From Bacteroidota bacterium (GTDB lineage: Bacteria > Bacteroidota > Bacteroidia > Flavobacteriales > Flavobacteriaceae): a stretch of 39,129 bases of DNA. Below are positions 25,517 through 35,153 of the stretch, piece after piece. A program made the position numbers and the translations under genes. The stretch spans positions 1 through 39,129 of the forward strand of contig JAJRPS010000025.1 in the NCBI GenBank assembly GCA_024280635.1, given 5' to 3'. The notes beneath the pieces are model-generated. The model did not search any database. It was given only the letters and a program-made list of their open reading frames with translations, and had not been told where the DNA came from. How positions within the stretch are numbered: the first letter of the stretch is position 1; each line of letters starts with the position of its first letter.

Positions 25517-25534
25517 CATCTTTTCTAAAAGATG
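25517..25534. repeat. 18-base palindrome before the acyl-CoA dehydrogenase gene
   Basis: CATCTTTT and AAAAGATG flank the two bases CT. It lies 16 bases upstream of the ATG, between two minus-strand genes. It could be a regulator site or a weak hairpin; it lacks a T-run on the minus strand. Confidence 0.6.
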
Positions 25535-25559
25535 TATTGTTTTAAATTTACCACAATTA

Positions 25560-26408
25560 TTAATTTACGGTAAAATATAGTTGTATCCGTTCATACTTTT
25601 CAGAAGGAAAGTTTTTTACAAACTTTAATCCTGATACTTTTGAAAACCCATCACGCAACATTCTTTCTTCTACAATATTACTTGCTAAATACTCACTTAT
25701 ATAGGCGTTTTTTGACAACTCTTCAACGGTTGCTAAATTAAGATTAATTTTTTGAATTTTCGGTATACTTTTTAAGTGAAATTTTTCTTTTACCTTTTTG
25801 ATATCTTCTGTTGAAACCTGATACACATCTTGCAACTGATTCCAATTTTGAAAACCTCCCAGATCATCTCTAAAATTAATGATACGATAACACAACTTAT
25901 AATTGATCTTGGTTTGTTTTAAAATATCTTTTGCTGTGGTTTTGTTAATTTCTTTTTGATAGGTTGTACTATATTTCCTTGAAGATGATTTATTGGTTAC
26001 CCATTCCGGAAACTTGAATTTTGGAGAGAGTATTTTCAATAACGAGTCCGACACCTTAGTTATCTGTTGAAATTCTTTTGCGGAGTTTACATACTTATCC
26101 TTTTTTCTAAAAACATGTAATCGATCAATTTCTGCTACGGACATTCCTAACACATACCCTTTATAATCGGTAATAAAATTAGGGTTATACGGACGCACTT
26201 CATATTTTTTATTTTGCTGTATAGAGGCAAGACTATCTACCGTTTTTTGAAAATTTGCAATATTTTTCGTTTCTTCAACTGATACCTCATAATCTTTTAA
26301 AGGCATATAGAAATAAAGAAATTGTAACCCAATAATAAGTAATAGCAATACAAAAATCCCACTACGTTGTTGTTTTGTAAACACGAAGTGGGATTTGATA
26401 TTTTTCAT
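25560..26408 (-). CDS. Helix-hairpin-helix (ComEA-like) protein
   Basis: 282 residues with one N-terminal membrane helix (about 17-35) and a soluble remainder. The C-terminal half carries two or three helix-hairpin-helix units, including ILKQTKINYKLCYRIINFRD and NLNLATVEELSKNAYISEYL. ComEA-type domains bind DNA in competence, but this long single-pass form is general in flavobacteria and its role is not known. The symporter gene stops 14 bases upstream of its start, so they may be cotranscribed. Confidence 0.8.
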   Translation of the reverse strand: MKNIKSHFVFTKQQRSGIFVLLLLIIGLQFLYFYMPLKDYEVSVEETKNIANFQKTVDSLASIQQNKKYEVRPYNPNFITDYKGYVLGMSVAEIDRLHVFRKKDKYVNSAKEFQQITKVSDSLLKILSPKFKFPEWVTNKSSSRKYSTTYQKEINKTTAKDILKQTKINYKLCYRIINFRDDLGGFQNWNQLQDVYQVSTEDIKKVKEKFHLKSIPKIQKINLNLATVEELSKNAYISEYLASNIVEERMLRDGFSKVSGLKFVKNFPSEKYERIQLYFTVN

Positions 26409-26422
26409 AAAATTAAGTGCTA

Positions 26423-28033
26423 TTAAATATTCTTAATTTTTGCTTTATATGTTTTTAATTCCTCTCTAACTTTAGGTGATAATAAAATTAATCCAATAAT
26501 ATTAGGGAATACCATTGCGAATATCATGGCATCTGAAAAATCAATAACTGCTCCTAAACTAATTGAAGCTCCTACAACTACGAAGAACAAGAACAACACT
26601 TTGTATACAATATCTGCCACCTTTCCTCTTCCGAATAAAAACTTCCAAGCTTGTAACCCGTAGTATGACCAAGACAACATGGTTGATATCGCAAATAATA
26701 CTACTGCAACTGTTAATATCCAAGAGAATCCTGGTATTGCAGAATCAAAAGCTAGAGAGGTTAAATCTACTCCTCCTAAATGTGCTCCTGTTTCATTCAT
26801 AATTACATTTTTATCAACATCTAAGTTTCCGTAATTAAATAACCCCGATTTTAAATTAGTAACAATCAATACTAAAGCTGTCATTGTACAAATGATTACG
26901 GTATCAATAAAAGGCTCCAATAAGGCTACAATTCCTTCCGATGCTGGATATTTTGTTTTTACAGCAGAGTGTGCAATTGCTGCAGAACCTACTCCTGCTT
27001 CATTAGAAAATGCTGCTCGTTGAAACCCTACAATTAACACTCCTACAAAACCACCTAATCCTGCTTCAGGAGTAAATGCTCCACTAAATATTAATGAGAT
27101 AGCATCTGGTATCAGACCAAAATTCATTCCTAAAATAATTAAAGCCGCACCTACATATATGATTGCCATAAACGGTATTACTTTTTCAGTTACCTGCCCA
27201 ATACGCTTGATACCTCCAATAATAACTACCCCTACAATAACTGCCATTCCTATTCCAAAAAAGAAACCTGCCGAACCGCTTTCGATTCCAAAACGCTGTA
27301 CTAATTGTGCCGCTGCTTGATTGGCTTGAAACATATTACCACCTCCAAAAGAACCTCCAACACACATGATTGCAAAAAATACCGCTAAAACCTTTCCTAG
27401 TCCTGCCATTCCTTTTTCTGCTAATCCTGTTTTTAAATAATACATTGGACCTCCATGAACGGTACCATCTTCGGTAACTTCTCTATATTTTACTCCTAAT
27501 GTACATTCTACAAATTTTGAAGCCATCCCCAAAAACCCTGCTAATACCATCCAAAAAGTTGCCCCTGGACCACCTATTGCTATTGCTACTGCTACCCCTG
27601 CAATATTACCCAAACCTACCGTTGCTGACAATGCTGCTGTTAGTGCTTGAAAATGAGAAACCTCACCATCAGCACCTTCTACTGCTATGGTTTCAAAGAC
27701 ATCTCCTCCTGGTGTAGCATCTCCTTCTGCAGGATCTGCTGTATGATGATCTATTCCATCATAATCTCCTTTCACTACTTTAACCGCTGTACCTATTAAA
27801 GTGAAATTTGCAAATTTAAAATAGATGGTAAAAAATAATGCTCCTAAAATTAAAACGATTAAAACTAGCGGAACGGAATGCGAACCTAAAGGAACTTCAA
27901 AAAAAACAATACTCCCTACTGCATCTGCAATAGGCTTAAATGCTTTATCAATTTTTTCGTCAATAGTTAACTCTTGACCAAACGTCAATAATGGCAATAT
28001 TGTAAATAACAGTGCTGTTAATTTTTTATTCAT
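26423..28033 (-). CDS. Sodium:alanine symporter (AGCS family)
   Basis: The ATG at 28033 gives 536 residues with a signal-like N-terminus ([20 protein letters not shown]); the longer frame to 28102 is rejected. About eleven membrane helices follow. AGCS signatures are seen: [23 protein letters not shown] near 180, [11 protein letters not shown], and [18 protein letters not shown] near 370. It would import alanine or glycine with sodium. An acidic, His-containing hydrophilic insertion ([18 protein letters not shown], near 120) precedes the first core motif. It lies between the channel gene and the helix-hairpin-helix gene. Confidence 0.93.
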   Translation of the reverse strand: MNKKLTALLFTILPLLTFGQELTIDEKIDKAFKPIADAVGSIVFFEVPLGSHSVPLVLIVLILGALFFTIYFKFANFTLIGTAVKVVKGDYDGIDHHTADPAEGDATPGGDVFETIAVEGADGEVSHFQALTAALSATVGLGNIAGVAVAIAIGGPGATFWMVLAGFLGMASKFVECTLGVKYREVTEDGTVHGGPMYYLKTGLAEKGMAGLGKVLAVFFAIMCVGGSFGGGNMFQANQAAAQLVQRFGIESGSAGFFFGIGMAVIVGVVIIGGIKRIGQVTEKVIPFMAIIYVGAALIILGMNFGLIPDAISLIFSGAFTPEAGLGGFVGVLIVGFQRAAFSNEAGVGSAAIAHSAVKTKYPASEGIVALLEPFIDTVIICTMTALVLIVTNLKSGLFNYGNLDVDKNVIMNETGAHLGGVDLTSLAFDSAIPGFSWILTVAVVLFAISTMLSWSYYGLQAWKFLFGRGKVADIVYKVLFLFFVVVGASISLGAVIDFSDAMIFAMVFPNIIGLILLSPKVREELKTYKAKIKNI

Positions 28034-28118
28034 TCTATACGTATTTAAAGTTTTGATTGATTTTAAAGCTAGCAAGATGCAAAAAAAATAAGGATTACTC
28101 AAATATTAGCTAATAAAA

Positions 28119-29129
28119 CTACAAATTAAACATTGTGTTTAATGCTGTTATTTGCTCTGGACGACCCAATACAATTATTTTAGAGTTGGCCTCTAAAACC
28201 ATATCTGCTTCTGGATTAATGACATAGTTTCCTTGACTTGTTTTATATCCGATAATAGAGCATCCTGTTTGCTGTCTGAAATCTAAATCTCTAATTGTTT
28301 TGTTTTTTACAGTATCTGTTAACACTTCTACATCTATTTGCTCTACATTTACAGAGTTTTCTCCCATTATTGATAGGTTGTCTAGAAACTCAACCAAATC
28401 TGGTATTGCTACTAAAGATGCCATGTGATCACCTCCTATTTTATCGGGCATAATTACATTATTAGCACCTGCTAGTTTTAACTTAGAACAAGAACTATCA
28501 TTAGAAGCTCTACTTATTATTAAAAGTTTTGTATTGAGCTGACGCGCAGACAATACCACAAATAGATTATCAGCATCACTAGGTAGCGCTACTATTATAC
28601 TCTTTGCTTTTTTAATACCTGCAGTTACTAAAATCTCATCTTCATTAGCGTCCCCTTCTACAAAAAAAACATCTTCATTGTATTTTTCTATCGTTTCCCT
28701 ACAGCGTTCTATTACTACAAAAGTTTCATTATGTGCTGCTAATTTTTTAGCCGCTTGCCTACCGTTACGTCCAAAACCACAAATGATGATATGATTTTGA
28801 AGTTTTGCAATTTTTTTCTCCATTCTGCTCTGCTTTAAATTTTCGAAATTGTTTCTATCTAAGATGTATTCTGAAATAACAGAGATAGCATACGTGATAA
28901 AAAAGATACTAAATAAGATTAAAAATACGGTGAATAATTTTGAAGCATCATCTAAAGGCTGAACTTCTCCAAAACCAACTGTTGTAACCGTAATTGCGGT
29001 CATATACAAGGCATCTATCCAACTGTAATGTGCTACATAACGATAGCCAAAAACTCCCAACAGCAAGACTGCTATCAAAAATATAATAGCAAGACGAATT
29101 TTAGATTGATATGCTTTTTTTATTTTCAT
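28119..29129 (-). CDS. Potassium channel with RCK (TrkA-N) domain
   Basis: 336 residues. Two membrane helices flank a pore loop with the filter TVGFGE at about 50-55. Then an RCK nucleotide-binding domain begins near 112 with IIICGFGRNG and a TrkA-C-like end follows (about 250-336). It should be a ligand-gated potassium channel in the inner membrane. The filter has Phe and Glu where the classic TVGYGD has Tyr and Asp; this variant is common in this family. It overlaps the PspC-like gene by 4 bases (ATGA). Confidence 0.92.
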   Translation of the reverse strand: MKIKKAYQSKIRLAIIFLIAVLLLGVFGYRYVAHYSWIDALYMTAITVTTVGFGEVQPLDDASKLFTVFLILFSIFFITYAISVISEYILDRNNFENLKQSRMEKKIAKLQNHIIICGFGRNGRQAAKKLAAHNETFVVIERCRETIEKYNEDVFFVEGDANEDEILVTAGIKKAKSIIVALPSDADNLFVVLSARQLNTKLLIISRASNDSSCSKLKLAGANNVIMPDKIGGDHMASLVAIPDLVEFLDNLSIMGENSVNVEQIDVEVLTDTVKNKTIRDLDFRQQTGCSIIGYKTSQGNYVINPEADMVLEANSKIIVLGRPEQITALNTMFNL

Positions 29130-29353
29130 AAATCAAAAACGGAGCTTCGTTTGGTGTATACCAAATCTTTTAACTTCAATAAAAAGGCTAAAGTAAGATA
29201 TATTGCGAAAGAAACTCCCATGGTCGCAAAACTTATGTATATAAAAAATAAGCGCACATTTTTAGCTCGCATACCTAAACGATCTGCTAAACGAGAGGAC
29301 ACCTCAAAACCGTGTTTCTCAAAAAAATATTTTAGTTGATCTATACCTCCCAT
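29126..29353 (-). CDS. PspC domain protein
   Basis: 75 residues: an N-terminal amphipathic part with the PspC-type pattern SSRLADRLGMRAKNVRLFFI and one or two membrane helices (about 34-60). PspC proteins sense envelope stress in enterobacteria; in flavobacteria small PspC-domain proteins are common and untested. The 4-base overlap with the channel gene implies coupled translation and perhaps a joint function in membrane potential or stress. Confidence 0.85.
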   Translation of the reverse strand: MGGIDQLKYFFEKHGFEVSSRLADRLGMRAKNVRLFFIYISFATMGVSFAIYLTLAFLLKLKDLVYTKRSSVFDL

Positions 29354-29363
29354 AAGTTAATAT

Positions 29364-29371
29364 CAAAAGTA
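29364..29371 (-). promoter_or_regulatory. Possible -7 box of the PspC-channel operon
   Basis: TACTTTTG on the minus strand matches TAnnTTTG and ends 10 bases before the ATG at 29353. No TTG is seen at the right distance, so support is partial. Confidence 0.5.
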
Positions 29372-29469
29372 GGCATTTATTTTGAAATCTATTTCCCATA
29401 CTCTATTTATTTTTTACCTAATATTTGATGCCCTATTTGACATTGTAAGCATTTTTGCTTTGAACAATA

Positions 29470-30675
29470 TTAATTTTTCAATTCAATGAGCGACTGACTA
29501 TCCAACGCTGTTTTTACTTCTATTTTTAAAGCTACAAACTTATTAATGATTCCGTTTTTCTCTGAAGGCAAGCTGCTGTATAATGCTAAAACGTCTTGAA
29601 TATTATCTTCCCCTAAACTTTTAGCATACAAATACTTTAATGGTATAACCACATTAATAAGTAGTAACGCTATGAATGAATTCGTTATTTTTTTTGTTTG
29701 ACGCCCTGACTTTTTACAAAAAGTATAGTGTGTATTCCAATATTCACTTGCCGATACTAAAAATATCTTTTGAGCATCTTCAATTGTTTTAATTTTTATA
29801 ATTTTAGCAAACAATGTGCTGTTTTGACTGTATAAACTTGCAAATTGCGACAACCGTATGGTTGGGAAACCAGCTGGTCGTATGCCATAAAAATTCATTT
29901 TTACAAGACTTGTTTTTAACTGATGCTTGTGTTTTAAATATTGAAATTCTTGCTGTAATTGTTGATAATAACCATCCTCCAAAGTATCCTTTAACAAATT
30001 TGCTTGTCCTAAAAGCAATGCTTCTAAAGTTAACTTTTTCGGTATTTCTTTTTTAAATACCAAAAAAGAAATGTTTTGTGCTACTGATAAAAAAGCTTGT
30101 TGATTCATTTTTAATCCGAAGTTTTTTGCCAATAACTCAAATAACAACGCTTCCCAATTGTGATTTGTTTTTTCTAATATCGCTTCAAATACTTTTGTTT
30201 TACGTGTTAATCTATTTATGATTAATTGTGTTTTCCAAAAACTCCAAGTAAAATTATTTATACCATGAATTTCATTTTCACACGGAATCCAATTTTTATT
30301 TTGTATCAGCTTCTGATAATTTTGAAACACAAATTTTTGTGTGATGTTTTTTAACACCAAGGTTTCTATTGGATTGTTATTTTTATCAAAAACGACTACA
30401 TCATCTTCCCAAACCACATGTAAAATTATTGTATCATAATTTTTATCTTGCTGATGGTTGTGTGCATACCAATCTGATGATTTTAGATGAATTTCAATAT
30501 TACCTGCCCATTTTTGATTCCCAATAATGATTTGTGCATTAAAAAAATCTGGTCCTGCATATTGATTTTGCTGCCCTACCTTTAAAACCTGTAAATTATT
30601 ACCACTTACTGTTTTTAAATTAGCACTGTCTATTTTTTGGTATTGCCAGAGGTGGTGTAAAAAATCTTCTTGCAT
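29470..30675 (-). CDS. DUF2851 family protein
   Basis: 401 residues, soluble, beginning MQEDFLHHLWQYQKIDSANL. The N-terminal half has the family pattern GPDFFNAQIIIGNQKWAGNI followed by EIHLKSSDWYAHNHQ, which looks like a nuclease-type or restriction-like beta core, and the rest is helical. DUF2851 proteins are widespread in Bacteroidota and have no established function. It stands alone between the PspC gene and a divergent pseudogene. Confidence 0.88.
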   Translation of the reverse strand: MQEDFLHHLWQYQKIDSANLKTVSGNNLQVLKVGQQNQYAGPDFFNAQIIIGNQKWAGNIEIHLKSSDWYAHNHQQDKNYDTIILHVVWEDDVVVFDKNNNPIETLVLKNITQKFVFQNYQKLIQNKNWIPCENEIHGINNFTWSFWKTQLIINRLTRKTKVFEAILEKTNHNWEALLFELLAKNFGLKMNQQAFLSVAQNISFLVFKKEIPKKLTLEALLLGQANLLKDTLEDGYYQQLQQEFQYLKHKHQLKTSLVKMNFYGIRPAGFPTIRLSQFASLYSQNSTLFAKIIKIKTIEDAQKIFLVSASEYWNTHYTFCKKSGRQTKKITNSFIALLLINVVIPLKYLYAKSLGEDNIQDVLALYSSLPSEKNGIINKFVALKIEVKTALDSQSLIELKN

Positions 30676-30897
30676 GATAATTTAATGATATGACCTACTA
30701 AACTTAAGTTTTACTTGTCCTTAAAGTTACAAAAAATATATTTAGTTTACATAACACCTATTTAATTTGTATAGATCGTCTTTTAAAAAAAGTGTATATT
30801 ATGTTACATAAGTACCATGTAGAGTTCAGACACCACTTTAAAAAACGGGGTGAACCTGAAAAACCTTACGAGTAAGAAAACTAACTATCTAAAAAAT
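30676..30897. other. Divergent spacer between the DUF2851 gene and the DUF975 pseudogene
   Basis: 222 bases, AT-rich. I find no complete TTG plus TAnnTTTG promoter on either strand. The only structure seen is a short CTTAC-GA-GTAAG palindrome at about 30865-30876. Confidence 0.5.
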
Positions 30898-31515
30898 ATG
30901 AATACACCAAACACTGAATTAATGAAATCTGCAAGGGTTTCTCTTACTAATAAATGGGGACTAGCAATTATCACTTTTTTAGTTTACTCTTTAATAAGCG
31001 GAACTATCAGTTATAAACAAACCAGACAATGATGTTGCTAATAGTTTTTCTATGATACAGCTCATCCTCTTAATAGTAGTTGCAGGACCACTTATTCTTG
31101 GTGCCAGTATTTTTCATTAAATATTGCTAGAGACAACAACCCTAAATTTTCAGATTTATTTGACGGTTTTAAAAACTTCGGTACTGCTATTGGAACTTAT
31201 GTATTAATGGTTATTTTTACTATTTTATGGTCGCTACTTTTAATAGTACCGGGCATTATAGCTGCCATATCCTATCTCATGACCTTTTATATTATAGCGG
31301 ATGACAACACTATTAGAGCAATGGATGCTATTGATAAAAGTAAAACGATGATGTACGGTTATAAAATGAAATATTTTAAAATGGTTTTGCGTTTTATTGG
31401 CTGGTGTTTACTTTGTCTTTTTTTAGCCTTAGGTATTGGCTTTTTATGGCTAATATATGTTAGCAATGCTAAATTTTATGAAGATATAAAAGACAATCCT
31501 ATTTCAATAATATAA
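30898..31515 (+). pseudogene. DUF975 family membrane protein, frameshifted
   Basis: The reading frame begins normally (MNTPNTELMKSARVSLTNKW, ATG at 30898) but hits a stop at 31030-31032. The homologous protein continues in the next frame from about 31022 (PDNDVANSFSMIQLILLIVV) to a stop at 31118-31120, then returns to the first frame at about 31114 (SLNIARDNNPKFSDLFDGFK) and runs to 31515. Two compensating one-base shifts are therefore present; the second is in a T run (TTTTT) that would be correct with six T. The end reads LWLIYVSNAKFYEDI where relatives usually have three more residues. Intact members are small multi-helix membrane proteins of unknown role. Sequencing error cannot be excluded. 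Confidence 0.85.
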
Positions 31516-31518
31516 TTT

Positions 31519-31550
31519 CAAAAAGCCCTCAACAATGAGGGCTTTTTTTA
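31519..31550. terminator. Bidirectional terminator between DUF975 and the rhomboid gene
   Basis: AAAAAGCCCTC pairs with GAGGGCTTTTT around AACAAT, with A and T runs on both sides. It serves the two convergent genes. Confidence 0.92.
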
Positions 31551-31558
31551 TCTCAAAA

Positions 31559-32251
31559 TTACTCTTCCTCTTCCAAAATCAAATTCCCTTCTTCATCTAA
31601 AAAAGGTAAATTAGCTACAAAGCGTCCTTTTTCATTAAAATGATCTAAAAATAGTGATTGCTCATAGCTTACTACTTTTTCTTCTACTGCATTATCAAGT
31701 ATTTCGTTTTCATATAAAAAACTTAGAGCAATACCCATTAATACTCCAGATAAATGCCCTTCCCAAGAAATGGCTTTATCAATAGGTAATACATACCAAA
31801 TCATCCCACCATATAAAAATATAATCGTTAATGATAGAGCTATTAAACGGTAGTTTTTACTAAAAAAACTTTTGGTGAAAATAAAGCTTGCTAAAAAATA
31901 TATCTGCCCACTCATTCCTATATGGTAAGCACCTCTACCGATAACCCATGTCAACAAACCTGTTAATAACAATCCCATCACAAAAATACGCATATAGTTT
32001 TTAGGATAAAAATAACGCAGTGTCAACGTCAATACAAAAAAGGAAATGGTATTGTTGGTTAGGTGCTCAAAATTACCATGAATAAATGGCGCAAAAAAAA
32101 CACCTACTAAACCTAGCAAGCGCCTAGGATAAATACCGTATTCATTTAAGTTATAACCATAATCTATTTCAAACAAAAAAACAATCCACATCAATAACAC
32201 CATTAACAACGGGAACATTACAATTTTAAAAAGTGCTATTATTTTTTCCAT
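31559..32251 (-). CDS. Rhomboid-family intramembrane serine protease
   Basis: The ATG at 32251 gives 230 residues; the upstream part of the frame to 32287 has no support. Six or so membrane helices are seen. The catalytic Ser114 lies in GMSGQIY (usually GASG) and His166 in EGHLSGVLMG; HGNFEHLTNNT near 58 matches the first-loop motif. Rhomboids cleave membrane helices; the substrate here is unknown. The C-terminal 40 residues are soluble and acidic. It is divergent from rarA. Confidence 0.88.
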   Translation of the reverse strand: MEKIIALFKIVMFPLLMVLLMWIVFLFEIDYGYNLNEYGIYPRRLLGLVGVFFAPFIHGNFEHLTNNTISFFVLTLTLRYFYPKNYMRIFVMGLLLTGLLTWVIGRGAYHIGMSGQIYFLASFIFTKSFFSKNYRLIALSLTIIFLYGGMIWYVLPIDKAISWEGHLSGVLMGIALSFLYENEILDNAVEEKVVSYEQSLFLDHFNEKGRFVANLPFLDEEGNLILEEEE

Positions 32252-32346
32252 AGCTTTATAGTTAATCAAGAAACAGTCCAAAATCAAAAACCGGAAATAT
32301 TGTCAAAAATGTATTTTTAATGTCGGTAATTTGTATTTTTACCATT

Positions 32347-33624
32347 ATGAATAAACCACTTGCAGAACGCCTACGCCCTACTACACTTGCTGACTACATT
32401 AGTCAAGAACATCTGGTAGGCGAAAAAGGTTCTTTAACCCACCAAATCAAACAAGGTATCATCCCTTCTTTAATTTTATGGGGCCCTCCTGGTACTGGGA
32501 AAACTACTTTAGCCAACATTATTGCAAAAGAAAGTGAACGTCCATTTTACTCCCTTAGCGCCATCAATTCTGGCGTAAAAGACATCAGAGAGGTTATTGA
32601 ATCTGCAAAAAAAAATACAGGATTATTTACTACTAAAAACCCTATATTATTTATTGATGAAATTCATCGTTTTAGTAAATCACAGCAAGATTCTCTTTTA
32701 AACGCTGTAGAAAAAGGCATTATTACTTTAATTGGTGCTACTACGGAAAATCCGAGTTTTGAAGTCATACCTGCACTGCTTTCTCGTTGTCAGGTATACG
32801 TTTTAAATCATTTTACAAAAGATGATTTATTGGCACTATTAGACAATGCCATAAAAAACGATAGTATTTTGGCTTCCAAAAACATTACCATTACAGAAAA
32901 TGAAGCGCTTTTACGAGTTTCCGGTGGTGATGGTAGAAAATTACTCAACACCTTTGAGTTGATTGTCAATAACACAGAAGGTGATGATATTGAAATAACA
33001 AACAAATTGGTTTTAAATACCGTACAGCAAAATACGGTTTTGTATGATAAAACTGGTGAGCAGCACTATGATATTGTATCGGCATTTATAAAATCTATTA
33101 GAGGAAGTGATCCTAATGGAGCAGTATACTGGTTAGCCCGTATGATTGAAGGTGGCGAAGATCCTAAATTTATTGCCCGAAGGCTCCTCATTTTAGCTAG
33201 TGAAGATATCGGGAATGCTAATCCAACAGCATTAATTATGGCAAACAATTGCTTTCAAGCTGTAACAACTATTGGCTTCCCTGAATCTCGTATTATTTTA
33301 AGTCAATGTGTTATTTATTTGGCTACCTCTGCCAAAAGTAATGCTTCTTATATGGCAATCAATAAAGCACAGCAAACAGTAAAACAAACGGGAAATTTAA
33401 CCATACCCCTTGCTTTACGCAATGCGCCTACCAAATTAATGAAGGAATTAGGTTATGGTGAACAATATAAATACTCTCACGATTATGCTAACAACTTTGT
33501 GCCACAAGAGTTTTTGCCGAAAGAGTTGAGTGGAACTGTTTTTTTTAAACCCAATAATAATGCTCGTGAAAATACACAACGTGAGTTCTTAAAAAATAGA
33601 TGGAAAGAAAAATACGGATATTAA
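32347..33624 (+). CDS. rarA: Replication-associated recombination protein A (MgsA) ATPase
   Basis: The ATG at 32347 gives 425 residues, [20 protein letters not shown], the classic RarA start; nine upstream codons are rejected. Walker A is GPPGTGKTT (about 46-54), Walker [10 protein letters not shown] (101-109), sensor 1 [11 protein letters not shown], and the C-terminal tetramerisation domain follows ([20 protein letters not shown]). RarA is related to clamp-loader ATPases and acts at stalled forks. It is monocistronic, with a convergent gene 7 bases after it. Confidence 0.95.
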   Translation: MNKPLAERLRPTTLADYISQEHLVGEKGSLTHQIKQGIIPSLILWGPPGTGKTTLANIIAKESERPFYSLSAINSGVKDIREVIESAKKNTGLFTTKNPILFIDEIHRFSKSQQDSLLNAVEKGIITLIGATTENPSFEVIPALLSRCQVYVLNHFTKDDLLALLDNAIKNDSILASKNITITENEALLRVSGGDGRKLLNTFELIVNNTEGDDIEITNKLVLNTVQQNTVLYDKTGEQHYDIVSAFIKSIRGSDPNGAVYWLARMIEGGEDPKFIARRLLILASEDIGNANPTALIMANNCFQAVTTIGFPESRIILSQCVIYLATSAKSNASYMAINKAQQTVKQTGNLTIPLALRNAPTKLMKELGYGEQYKYSHDYANNFVPQEFLPKELSGTVFFKPNNNARENTQREFLKNRWKEKYGY

Positions 33625-33631
33625 GGGGTTA

Positions 33632-34435
33632 CTACTTTTCAAATTTAATTTCTAAAAACTCCATTACCGTACGGTATTTATCCACATATTCATGTACCCA
33701 AGCACCCTCTTTTTTATAGATAATTCCGCTATTGTTTTTAATTATAAAAATATCTTTTAATTTAGTGGAATGTAATATGTATTCTATTTTTTTAGAATAA
33801 CTATTTACCAAACGATACCCAGTAACCGTACTTTGCGCTATCAGGTAACTATTGGCTTCATCTACCGTTATTTCCGTAGTAGATTGATGTGGTAAACGTG
33901 TATCTAACGGCTTAAATTTAATTCGATTATTTTCTTTTTTTAGCGCTGCAACTTCTGCTTGTAATTCCGATACGGTTTTAGGTGCTTCAACTACAACAGC
34001 TTCCTTTTTTACATACTGCAAATGATAGTTTCCAAATGATTTTAAAGCATCTCGTAACGCTTCATTATATCCTATTTTATAACTTTTAGAATGACTTACC
34101 CCTTCATGTGTTTCAAATAAAATAGCGTTATCACAATCTAAAACCTGCATTTTTAAAGTTGTTTTAAACATATTACTTTTTCTTAATAACATTGGTTTTA
34201 AGTAGCTACACATATTTGTTTTCACTTCTCGTGGTAACGCATCAGTATCTAAATACGCATCAAACCCTAACTGCTTAAATTTTAATTTTAACAAGGTATT
34301 AATATTGTACTCATCTGCTGTTTTTTGAAAATCAAACCTTGAAGGAATTACTACATATTTATAATGGTTTAACTTTTCTTGTGCAGTAATAAACACACTC
34401 ATTAACATTATTATTGCTACTATGATTTTTTTCAT
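33632..34435 (-). CDS. Secreted flavobacterial protein of unknown function
   Basis: The ATG at 34435 gives 267 residues with a clear signal peptide, MKKIIVAIIMLMSVFITAQ, so it is exported. The mature part has the phrase YKYVVIPSRFDFQKTADEYN common in hypothetical proteins of this family, a middle region with conserved Cys in MCSYLKP and LDCDNA, and a short coiled-coil-like segment (VSELQAEVAALKKENNRI). I do not recognise a catalytic site. It is the last gene of the mpl operon, about 25 bases after yjjG. Confidence 0.75.
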   Translation of the reverse strand: MKKIIVAIIMLMSVFITAQEKLNHYKYVVIPSRFDFQKTADEYNINTLLKLKFKQLGFDAYLDTDALPREVKTNMCSYLKPMLLRKSNMFKTTLKMQVLDCDNAILFETHEGVSHSKSYKIGYNEALRDALKSFGNYHLQYVKKEAVVVEAPKTVSELQAEVAALKKENNRIKFKPLDTRLPHQSTTEITVDEANSYLIAQSTVTGYRLVNSYSKKIEYILHSTKLKDIFIIKNNSGIIYKKEGAWVHEYVDKYRTVMEFLEIKFEK

Positions 34436-34460
34436 TTTTACTTTCTTTATGATTGTCAAT

Positions 34461-35153
34461 TTACAATATTTTTTTTAATTCATTTAACGCTTTTATACTT
34501 GGAATATGGTGAGGTAAATTTTCTTGATGATAATTGAAACATATTGCCTGCATTCCAAAATTAAGTGCACCTAAAATATCTGCTTCATAACTATCTCCTA
34601 TCATAATGCTATTTTTTTTTGTAGCTCCTGCCAATTGTAATGCTTTTTCAAAAATAATGGGATTTGGTTTTTTTGCAATTGCTGTTTCTGAATCTAATAC
34701 TACGTTAAAAAAGGATTTGAGGTTTGAGTTTTTTATTTTTCGAGTTTGTACATCTGCAAAACCATTGGTTATTAAATGCAGCGTGTATTTTCCTTTCAGG
34801 TAATTCAATACTTCAAATGTACCTTCAAAAAGATGGGTTTGATTAGATAAATTTGCAATATAATCATCTGCAATTTGATTTATTATTTCTTTTGAAACAG
34901 AAACATTTATTGCTCTAAACGTATCATTTAATCGTTTGTAACGCAATGTTTCCTTGCTAATTTTTTCTTCTCTAAAGAGTTTCCATAACTGCTGATTTAT
35001 GGTTACGTAGTGTTTTAAAAAATCGTCTACATTTATACCCAACGCCAACTGATTAAATATTTTTTGATACGTGAGCGCAGAGTTTTTATCAAAATCCCAA
35101 AGGGTATGATCTAAATCAAAAAAAACATGTTTAATATTAGGATATGCTTTCAT
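34461..35153 (-). CDS. yjjG: HAD-family nucleotidase, YjjG type
   Basis: 230 residues. HAD motif I is FFDLDHTLWD (nucleophile Asp13, Asp15), motif II LITNGF (Thr129), motif III Lys161 in KKPNP, and motif IV GDSYEADI (Asp187). This matches YjjG-like pyrimidine nucleotidases that remove non-canonical nucleotides from the pool; substrate is inferred from the family. Its start lies 17 bases inside the 3' end of the upstream gene. Confidence 0.87.
   Translation of the reverse strand: MKAYPNIKHVFFDLDHTLWDFDKNSALTYQKIFNQLALGINVDDFLKHYVTINQQLWKLFREEKISKETLRYKRLNDTFRAINVSVSKEIINQIADDYIANLSNQTHLFEGTFEVLNYLKGKYTLHLITNGFADVQTRKIKNSNLKSFFNVVLDSETAIAKKPNPIIFEKALQLAGATKKNSIMIGDSYEADILGALNFGMQAICFNYHQENLPHHIPSIKALNELKKIL

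Noticed and set aside
28965-28982. TVGFGE filter as an unusual channel pore
   Set aside because: The Phe/Glu variant is common in bacterial two-helix channels with RCK domains, so it is not a novelty.
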